From Ichthyophonus hoferi (Eukaryota > Opisthokonta > Ichthyosporea > Ichthyophonida > Ichthyophonidae), in contig NAOQ01000515.1 in assembly GCA_002751075.1 (NCBI GenBank), forward strand, positions 13,828 to 31,544: a DNA stretch of 17,717 nt, written 5' to 3'. Below, in pieces: positions 9,729-17,717 of the stretch. The translations under genes and the position numbers were made by a program. The notes beneath the pieces are model-generated. The model worked only from the letters and a program-made list of their open reading frames with translations. It had not been told where the DNA came from and searched no databases. Within the stretch, counting starts at the first letter, position 1, and each line of letters begins with the position of its first letter.

Positions 9729-11694
9729 TATATAAATAATGACCACATCGTTATTGTAATGTATGATCCACCGTTATCACTCACATGATAATCCGTGTCC
9801 AGATCTCTCGCTCGTTAAAAACTCGGAACTGCTTATTACCATTAAATAGTGACAATAGTTATTATTTGCATGGTAATATATCACCCCTTACTGATTGATT
9901 TCATTGTGCAATTTCCACATTCGCATCCAAACGAATCAAAGCATCGATTCTTTTTGAATTAGAACAGAGGTACAAATACTACAATCAGTTACCTAGGAAG
10001 TCGGTTTATGGCCTTCTATAGAACCTCCAACACAATTGTGCCTTAAAGACAGATCCGATCAAGTGACTATTACTATTGCTGGTCCAGCAAAATTAATTGC
10101 TACCAAATATATGAGTGAAAATCCCGACAGCTGTGGTCAAGTCACAAGAACTAACACATACTAATATTTTCCTATAAAAACGCGTTGACTAGATACAGAG
10201 CTTAACAAGCCCTATAAACACTAGCCTCCATAAGCGCGGTAGGTGCAATTTTGGCAATCTCCCTAAATCTAAATAAGAGTTCTTTAGACTGGGAATATCA
10301 AAGCAAGACATGAAAGAATCCTTGGGTAATTTAAAGGATAGTTTTAATAAGAGGAATATAAATATGATGATTTACAAATGTGAATTTAAATCATTGTGTT
10401 TCATTTGGACTGGCCTAATTGGTATATTAGCCATTTTAAAAAACAAATTTGTATTACAAAGGTTTTTGTTTTAACCCTTCAGTTTTAAACTACCAATATA
10501 AGGCTTGTACGTTATTTTGATATTACAGTTTCTTTTTTTGTTGGCATACATTGCATAGTGTTGAGATCAATATTTTTAATTAGAGAATTGTGATCACAAT
10601 GATAGAGTATTGTTTTGCCATAGTGACATACCAACTCAAGACTAGTAGTTTCAGGATATGAAATAATACTTACTTCTAAGATATAAGTAACATAAAAATA
10701 AAGGTACCTTTATTCACACATGTCATATGTTTATCTTCACTTCCAGCATATATTCTGTTGTTATTTATATTAATACCTTATATATTTATATATATTACTC
10801 CACAATTGTATCATAATTTGGTTCTTGTCAAAATAATATTGGCAAATTCATACTATAAGATATTACTATTATTAGAGACTTACAGCCAATAGCAATAGAA
10901 TCTGTGTTTAAGTAGAACAGCTTTTTTCTAACCCAGTATATAGTTGTGACTTAACCCACCAATGGACTAGTAACTTAAAGTCAACTGAGAATCATAATTA
11001 ATTAATGGCATCATCAATTGGTAACAGAAAACATAATAATAATGTGTAATGAATATATATTGCTTGATATCTAGAGTCTGATAACCCTTGTCATGTTTGT
11101 CGGATTTAAAAGAAAGTCTCTCATTGGGCAAGTCACAACTGTAATAATTTGTGGCCGCCAAGTATTTTTCTGATAAGATTTCATCAATAAACAATATTTT
11201 TTATATATCAATGCTTCTCTCCAGCTTGTTTTAAAATAATATTGCTTTTTATAGCACATGCACTGGTTCTATAGGTAGATTATCGCCATTATGCCATTAC
11301 ACCGTCCATTTATTGATCTCTCTCGATCTACCTAGCAGCTATCTTGTGCTATGGTTGGCTCACGATTGCATATCTTCATCGTCTAAGAGATCTTAAATTT
11401 TCTGCAATTTACTGCCATTTCATGCTTATTTCTATCTTTTACATTGATTTAATTTGGATAATATTGCCATGATATTCCCAAGTTCTCTGGAAAATATTAT
11501 ATCTAATATTATATGTTGCTAAATATTGGCCAATCACCAGCTATTTCATGGATAAATTACGGATAATATTGTCGCTATCGGCATGACAAAGCATCCTAAC
11601 GGTACTACTGATATGAAATGACTAATATATCCAGCACATGCGTTGGGATATTACATCATTTCTTTTCACTTGGATTTATATTTTTCTTTTTCTC

Positions 11695-11710
11695 TTTTTT
11701 TTTTTTTTTT
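11695..11710 (+). repeat. T16 run just upstream of the SR gene start codon
   Basis: A pyrimidine-rich stretch (about 11655-11710) ends in sixteen T, only 5 nt before the ATG. No AG lies between the T run and the ATG, so it is unlikely to be a splice acceptor. It may be 5' UTR or core-promoter sequence; the transcription start is unknown. Confidence 0.6.
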
Positions 11711-11715
11711 GGAAA

Positions 11716-13463
11716 ATGTCGCTGTTTATTGGACACCTTGGTCCTGAGATTCGCACCCGCGACCTTGAGGATACATTTAGTCGCTATGGGAGACTAATCC
11801 GCTGCGATGTCAAGAATGGCGGTGTGTAGTGCTATATTGTGTTTCTTTCTGCATACTCTGTTAGCATTGGGCTTTGTGTTATGCGCGCCTGGCTAGCCTT
11901 CTAGGAAAGTGTCTTAAAGGCTACCTATTTTATTTATTTTTAAAACATGTCAGGAGGCAAGTCGGGCTTCCTCATTCCCTCTTAACCATTTACTATATTT
12001 ACTTCTTATAATATCAGTTTACTTTAATTTCTTCGTTATTTTCTGGTTTCTCGTTTTAAAACCCCACGGGTATACCAACATGACCTACCTCTAGCTATAA
12101 TAACCCTTTTACATCACCTTGTTTTTTCTGAACCTTAGTGCCAGAGGCCAGCCCCACCCCGCCTCTTTAGTATAGCCCCTCTCCTATACCACAAGCCTTT
12201 ACCAACATTTAAATCTTAGCCTGCTTGTCCAATTACCTTATGATTGAAGCATCAGTTTCTGCCATCCTGTTCAATACTGTTCAATGGACCCATACCAGTG
12301 CGCACCTTTCTTTTAGTTATCTACGTCCTATTGGTCCCTTTCTCTCCCCCCTCCCTCTTTTCCTCTACCTGATCGTCCCCCGTTAGTCCAGCCTGTGTTG
12401 TCTTGGCCCTGTTTTTCTGGGTAAGAACGGTCCATTGACTAATATATTGGGTTCTCTTTACACGTCAAAGCCTTATTTAACCATCATATTTGTGAAACAA
12501 GTGGCGACTCTCACAACCCTCCCTCTCCTATAATACATATCTCGGTGTAGAGAATGCTGCTACGGCAGCAGCAGGGTTTAAGAGGGAAGAGATACTGACT
12601 GATGGTTGCTATGACAGGGTTTGGCTTTGTGGACTACGAGGATAGGCGCGATGCCGAGGTGAGTAATACCTATTACATACACTGTTGCTATAGTGCTTGA
12701 TAGGTTGTGCCCCACGATAGTACAATATCTCTAAATATAAAGGAAGTAAGGAGTCACCCTATGACGATACATTGCCAATACTTATCATACACCTCCCCTC
12801 TTACCTCTAGGATGCCATCAAGGAGGAGGATGGCCGTACCATTGGTGATAGTCGCATTGTAGTTCAGTGGGCCAGAGGGCCTAGTCGTAGGGCTGACTCT
12901 GGCGAGTGCTTCAAGTGTGGTAAACTGGGCCATATCGCCCGTGAATGCCTCAACTTCGCCCCTGGTGGTCGGTGCGTACCCATATATATATATATATCTT
13001 CCTGCCTGCTACCTCTCAATCAATCTTCTCTCCCACCCCCACCATACCCGTACACTAATCTTAAACCCTCACAGTGGCCGTGACAGTGGTCGTGGTCGCA
13101 GTCCCTCTCCCTACAGTCGTCGTCGCTATTCTCCTTCCCCCCGTAAGTAGCCTTTGCCTATAACATAGAAGGGCATAATGTGTGTGGAATGCTTCTATAA
13201 GGCTAGTGGCTCATGGCTGTTCTGAAGCAACATCCTGACCTTTGGTTACCATGCCTACTTTATCTGTAGGTGGTCGTTCCAGATCTCGCTCTCCCCGCTA
13301 TAGCCGTAGTCCCGTGAGAAGAGGGGGCTCTCCCCCCCGTGGTCGCAGGACCCCCCCTAGGTACTACAGTAGAAGCCCTGCTCCTAGACGCTCAGCCTCT
13401 CCCCCTCCCAGACAGGGCTCTTTGGCCAGGAGGTCTCCTACACCTCCCCCTGCACCTTTTTAA
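11716..13463 (+). CDS. SRSF7-like: SR splicing factor: RRM, CCHC zinc knuckle, RS tail; 5 exons, 189 aa
   Basis: Nuclear RNA-binding protein that promotes splice-site recognition; the RS tail is the usual target of SR-protein kinases. Exons: 11716-11821, 12618-12658, 12811-12971, 13075-13142, 13270-13463 (TAA). Donors are GTGTGT, GTGAGT, GTGCGT and GTAAGT, and frame is kept throughout. The RRM has RNP2 LFIGHL at 3-8 and RNP1 GGFGFVDY at 35-42, and ends at VVQWARGPSRR. A single CCHC knuckle follows (CFKCGKLGHIARECLNF, from residue 82), then a tail rich in RS, SP and RSPSP-type repeats. In humans only SRSF7 combines RRM, one CCHC and RS. The RRM itself (YGRL, DVKNG, ARGP) looks closer to SRSF4/5/6 RRM1 and to plant RS2Z proteins, so orthology to SRSF7 is not claimed. 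The ATG at 11716 is chosen because it immediately precedes RNP2; an in-frame ATG at 11638 would add a hydrophobic leader unlike the family. Confidence 0.95.
12387..12420 (+). other. Probable poison cassette exon in SR gene intron 1
   Basis: A 34-nt segment is bounded by an acceptor preceded by a long pyrimidine tract (from about 12335, ending CCCCCGTTAG) and by the strong donor CTGG|GTAAGA at 12421. Because 34 is not a multiple of three, inclusion between exons 1 and 2 shifts the frame. I read VQPVLSWPCFSGVWLCGLRG and then TAG inside exon 2, well upstream of three further coding-region junctions. Nonsense-mediated decay would be expected. SR-protein genes are known to autoregulate through such exons. 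Splicing here is predicted, not shown. A longer version from the AG at 12138-12139 would also stop early. Confidence 0.5.
12982..12997. repeat. (AT)8 microsatellite in SR gene intron 3
   Basis: Eight AT dinucleotides lie ten bases inside the 103-nt intron between the zinc-knuckle exon and the first RS exon. It is simple sequence. Confidence 0.85.
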
Positions 13464-13475
13464 GACATCTACCGT

Positions 13476-13606
13476 GTAAATGAAGAGTGGTATGTTGTGA
13501 TGTCATATCAATATATTACTATGCAATGAGCGGGCTTATAGTAGTAGAATTCTCCTTGGTAGTTGACATGCGTACAACAGCCTCTCACCCATTTCTCTCT
13601 CCCCAG
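13476..13606 (+). other. Probable 3' UTR intron of the SR gene
   Basis: Thirteen nt after the stop codon a GTAAAT donor occurs, and at 13606 an excellent acceptor ends the tract TTTCTCTCTCCCCAG. Removal of these 131 nt leaves the protein unchanged. A junction this close behind the stop (under 50 nt) should not trigger decay under the usual exon-junction rule. The acceptor is convincing; the donor is moderate. Confidence 0.45.
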
Positions 13607-13826
13607 GATGGAAGATTAGCCTTAAGTCATGCAGACGAGCCTAACAGGAATGAGATATGTAGAAGAAGCTTGGTGTATATAGTTTTACCTCCTTCAATGT
13701 CAATATAATATTTTTATGGAATTCATAGCCCATGGCCAACCTGCTAGACCTTCTTTTCAATAAGTTCTCCAAGCCAATGAAAGCTGAGAATGTATTGCCA
13801 TATACGGGCTTGCCATGGTAGTAATG

Positions 13827-13832
13827 AATAAA
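13827..13832 (+). promoter_or_regulatory. Candidate poly(A) signal AATAAA for the SR gene
   Basis: The canonical hexamer lies about 360 nt after the stop in the unspliced sequence (about 230 nt if the UTR intron is removed) and is followed by a GT-rich ATTGGTGTAG. A second AATAAA at 14249-14254 is an alternative. Confidence 0.45.
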
Positions 13833-15735
13833 TATATAATATTATTGGTGTAGCGCCCCCTGACCTTGGCTTGCTGTCTTGCATAGATAGTAGATGAATT
13901 ATGTTTTAGACCTGCCACGGCTTATTGTATGTCTCCACCCTCTATTGTATATACTTTAATCAGTAGGATATTTTGTACCTAGTGTAGTTTATAGTGCAAT
14001 ACCTTAGTTGATCTTGGCCTTGAACTGATTATATGTAGATGGGTAGGGGTCTGTTTGCTTGATCCCTCTATATATTGGGATGAACCATCCCCTAGATGTG
14101 TTTGGTGCTATATTTTGTAACTAGAATCTCTGGCTATACTACTATCTATAGTACTTTTACCCAAATATCTAGTTGATCTGTCCAACTCTCCCTCCCTCAA
14201 CCACCCACGATATTAGGAATACACGGAATAGTTGATAGTACAGCCAGGAATAAACTTTATACTTAGTTGTCATTGCATGATCTGAAGGCCATCAAGACAT
14301 TTATATGGGTATACCTGATCCCAGTTACTCGTTATAAATGTATATAGTCTAACCGTACGTTATCATCGCCAGTATAACCTTCATATGTCCAGTCGTGAGA
14401 TACCCTATATCTTTGGGACCCTAATGATGTGCTGCTGGTGTAGAGCCAACGTTGTTCTTTTGGCTGCGTTTATTTTAGAAGGATCAGGGTTTATGTTAGG
14501 GGTAGTCCAAGACTGTATGGCACATGGGTCTCGTCAGCAAATTGATAAGGATCCCTGTGTGCCCCCTTGATGGAAGTGTACCCATATATATGATCTGTGA
14601 AGCCTTGGTTGAGGGAGGTTATGGTAGCTCTAATATCTGATATAAACATCATAGATCACAACATACTCAAACACCTGTTTTAGCAGGAAACAAGTTACAT
14701 GGAAGGCAAAGGTGATCTAGTATAGATGACATTATCTAGATACACTCCCTATAATACTTGAGATTAAAATCAAAATCCTGGAGTGCTTTTGGTAAACTCT
14801 TCAACAGTCTCACATCATGGGCAGATATTAAATATATGCTGATATAAATAGTTATGCGCCTCTAATTAGATGTCAACATGCTATGTCTGAGCTATAGAGG
14901 TGGAGGGTGTGAGTGACCGTAAGGCACTAGCAATATCATTAGGGTAAATTCAGAATTATTAAGTGGTTAAGGAAACAGCTGTTGCCACAATGTGCAAGTA
15001 TTCCTCTTTAATAAATAATACTTTACCAATAAAGACCAGGAGTCACATAATATTAAAACCAATGTTTCATTACAGATGGATGATTCCTTACTATTATTGT
15101 TATTCAGTTAATAATGCATAGTAAAACAAATACCTTACTCAGATTTACTTGGTATCCATTATATTATTGGTTGGTGACTTGGTGTTAAATACAGTTAGAT
15201 GAACCAAGCATAATGGTTAGTGTTTAAGAATTAGGGCATAACAGCCAATCAGTTCTTGTATAAATAAAAATTATCATGTGATTAGTAAGTTCAGATTATA
15301 TTGTCATATACAGCCAGTGTGTGTATTTTTTTAATGTAGACTAAGAATATAAATGCTCTATAGTATCATACCTCTCAAGATATGTGTCTAGCAAAACTTC
15401 ACTTACGTATATGTTTACATTAATTAACTAGATAGTTTAGCGGTGTAACACTTCAATCAAGATATGAAATTATCAATCCGATTTAGTAATACGTTTATAG
15501 AAACATTATTACCAAAAAACTTATTACAATCCAAAATGGCGTGACCAGAGCACTTAGTATATAATCATATCCACTACTTCATAAGGGAGAATGGTTATCT
15601 GTACCAAGATCTTACAGAGAAGTTGGGCACTTCAGTTGTGGTTTTGGGGCTTCCACATAATTGGGTTTTAACCCCAACACCAATCCAATATTTGGTTTTT
15701 AAGCATTTAAATGAGCAACACAATCAGGTTATGGT

Positions 15736-15755
15736 ATGACTGACAGGTCAGTCAT
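15736..15755. repeat. 9-bp perfect inverted repeat, 2-nt spacer
   Basis: ATGACTGAC, then AG, then GTCAGTCAT. The near-continuous palindrome could be a dimeric protein-binding site or a cruciform. Given the window length, one such palindrome is not surprising. Confidence 0.6.
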
Positions 15756-16173
15756 CTATCAGAAGCTATATAACCAGAGGCCAGGTTCATAATCGGGACC
15801 ACTCAAATATCATATTATAATAAATCTTTGCTATATGTAAGCTGATAACTTATATTGATATAAGCTATGACTTTGCCTAATTAGGGTAAAAATCCTGTTG
15901 GGAACAAAGCATACACTGTATTTTTACAATTCATTCTTTTACTTATTGTTATTATATTCACTTATTACTATAGGGAGAACGTTCCTTCCTGCTTAAGTCT
16001 GACATGAAATCTTTTTGTGTATGATCATTGATTTTACTGGTTCAGAGCTTGATGCTGCAAGATTGTTAATTCAAACAACTCATAGAGTAAATTGCCCCAA
16101 AAGCACACAACTGTTGTTATATTAAGTTAGGCCGTGTTTAGATTAATTAATTATGTTGTATAAATTGCCTAGT

Positions 16174-16228
16174 TACTAACCTCTTACTCATTGGTTAGTA
16201 TTATCGAACTGAGAATTATTAATCAGTT
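16174..16228. repeat. Two adjacent short inverted repeats
   Basis: TACTAACC at 16174-16181 pairs with GGTTAGTA at 16193-16200 (11-nt spacer). Six bases later AACTGA at 16207-16212 pairs with TCAGTT at 16223-16228 (10-nt spacer). The second block resembles 14950-14975 (AGAATTATTAA then GGTTAAGGA), suggesting a dispersed repeat, but the match is loose. Confidence 0.4.
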
Positions 16229-17683
16229 AAGGATCACTGGATTAGCAGTACAAGACTATTAATAGATATGTTTTAATTAATAGTAATTAGCTTTCACAAA
16301 GTCATAAATTATGGATATTGATTATATCATGATTAGCAGAAGGCTTTTAAGGCACAGGCTTTGGTTTTTAACTTGGGGCTCTATTATTGTAACCTGAGAC
16401 TTTACCCTCTTGGGACATTACCCATTGCATAATTTTACTGTTTCTTAAGTATTAGCGCTAAGTTTAGCACCTAGTGCGACACCCAGGGCAAATTATACTA
16501 TTCCAATTATACCAATGCCTTCATATATTTGAATAATTTAACTGAACTGGTATTCAGTACAAGGATGGAAACTATATAACCCCTACTGAAGTGTCATACA
16601 TGGATTGAAAATTATTATTAGTAAACTGATACTACACCTAGTTTATATTATATTTAAATCTAGAAAGGCGACAGTTAAACATAGTATTAAATGCAATATT
16701 CCATTAACTCCACATAGTATAAAATGGTCCATGAGAACTACTAAGAAGTCCAGATTCATTGTATCTTCTTCAACTTATCTGAAACAGAACAGCGTGCATC
16801 TTCCACAGTACCAACCAGACAGCTCTTCCCACTCCCCAAAACCATACTTCCAGCCCAGCAACCATCATGGTCAAGTATAAGTGAAAACTCTTTCTCATTG
16901 TCAAGTTCTGGGTTATCTGAATCAACAAGTGACTAGGATTTAATGGAAATCGACAAGGAGACCTCTAACAGCAACTAATCAAATTCTATGTATGTATTGA
17001 TAATTACTGGCTAGTCTATTTAGATTCAATATAACAAAAACAAAATAGCATTTAAGAGCCAATTATGTCCTCAAACATAAGCTCATTGGTTAGTTCATAT
17101 TGATCAGGACAAATTCAATCAAATATGGTTTGTGAGTAAATGGAGCATAAACACAAGACTCCAAACAATAATAAAGTTACTGCTTAGTCATATATAAAAT
17201 ATTATTATCAATACTAGTTATAAAACGTCAGATATCAAAATTCTATATATGTTGGTATGTATTCATATTATGTCTTTGGTTTTTAAAGCATTAGATTATA
17301 TTATCCAGTTATCTTACTAGAAGGCCCACACATCAAATCTGGTGTTGTTTCTTCTGATATTAACAATTCTATTACTGTATAAAAACTAGATAAGAGTAGT
17401 TCATAATTTTAATAAATTATTTTATTGCTAATAAGTATTAGAAGCAGAACTATTAATGGAATGATTCATATCTGTAAGATTAGCCACCCTCTATTCAAGA
17501 GGCTAAAAGGACAGATTGATGCCCATCTCATATGAACTCCCTCATAGGTGGTAGATATAAGTGGAGCTGCCCTGAAATAGGGTTGTGTAATTACCTATAT
17601 ATCTATTTATTAGCCAGTGCTAGAATCTAATATCAAGTGCTAAAAAGGTGGGTAATTGGAAGCATTTAAATTGTGCTAAACTC

Positions 17684-17684
<1 letters not shown>

Positions 17685-17717
<33 letters not shown>
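17685..17717. repeat. A33 run at the right edge of the window
   Basis: Thirty-three A close the window without interruption. The sequence before it (GTGCTAAACTCC) has no AATAAA in the preceding 30 nt; the nearest noticed is at 17411-17416. It could be a homopolymer where the assembly stopped or the A tail of a retroposed element; the true length and right flank are not visible. Confidence 0.9.

Larger units (their letters stand above)
9064..11715. other. Head-to-head intergenic region with both promoters (unmapped)
   Basis: The 2.65 kb between the start codons of guanylate kinase (-) and the SR gene (+) must contain their promoters. It is AT-rich, increasingly so after about 10,300. A TATAAATA on the + strand at 9731-9738 follows the tandem duplication but is 2 kb from the SR start. 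Short open frames around 10967-11259 (-) overlap in two frames, depend in part on a non-ATG start and match no family I know. No tRNA, snRNA or transposon was recognised. Confidence 0.55.
13860..17684. other. AT-rich downstream region, no gene recognised
   Basis: This 3.8 kb has no exon I can tie to a known family on either strand. Short open frames at 14385-14570 and 16605-16880 lack domains. About 16,720-16,980 is visibly less AT-rich than its surroundings and is open in more than one frame, with serine-rich translations, so it may be old coding sequence, but I cannot name it. From about 14,600 on the DNA is dominated by ATTA/TAAT and TTAA strings. Terminal inverted repeats of a mobile element were looked for but not found. 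Confidence 0.5.

Noticed and set aside
10967-11259. Overlapping minus-strand open frames, one with a plausible-looking charged segment
   Set aside because: One relies on a non-ATG start, the two frames overlap each other, and no family motif is present in very AT-rich DNA.
11638-11715. In-frame upstream ATG that would add 26 hydrophobic residues to the SR protein
   Set aside because: The extension is mostly the translation of a pyrimidine/T run. SR proteins start close to RNP2 and are nuclear, so the ATG at 11716 fits the family.
14385-14570. 61-codon open frame downstream of the SR gene
   Set aside because: There is no recognisable domain, no neighbouring exon and no codon pattern to set it apart from chance.

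Overview
This is a stretch of an intron-rich eukaryotic genome. It has three recognisable protein-coding genes, about twenty GT-AG introns of roughly 100 to 800 nt, strong pyrimidine tracts before acceptors and at least one textbook TACTAAC branch site. Proteins are conserved with animal homologues but at moderate identity. The sequence is moderately AT-rich, and more so in the intergenic parts. I guess an early-branching animal (sponge-like), a unicellular relative of animals, or another intron-rich protist; nothing here fixes the species.

Layout. (1) 25-5287, + strand: the C-terminal 423 residues, in 14 exons, of the NatC N-terminal acetyltransferase auxiliary subunit NAA35/MAK10; its 5' half lies beyond the left edge. 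(2) 5288-7621: 3' UTR and tail-to-tail intergenic DNA with no recognised gene. (3) 9063-7622, - strand: a complete 4-exon guanylate kinase of 199 aa. (4) 9064-11715: head-to-head intergenic DNA that must hold both promoters; it contains a clear imperfect tandem duplication of about 71 bp. (5) 11716-13463, + strand: a complete 5-exon SR splicing factor of 189 aa (RRM, one CCHC zinc knuckle, RS tail), followed by a probable 3' UTR intron. (6) 13860-17684: AT-rich DNA without a recognised gene, ending in a 33-nt A run at the window edge.

The three genes are housekeeping functions (co-translational N-terminal acetylation, purine nucleotide metabolism, pre-mRNA splicing). They do not form a pathway and there is no sign of a dedicated novel system. 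The best lead is a probable poison cassette exon (12387-12420) in the first intron of the SR gene. It has a strong acceptor and a strong donor, and its inclusion shifts the frame so that translation stops inside the next exon, as expected for SR-protein autoregulation. Other items of interest are a stacked-AG acceptor in NAA35, a sense-strand excess of ATTGG/GATTGG in introns, and several intronic repeats.
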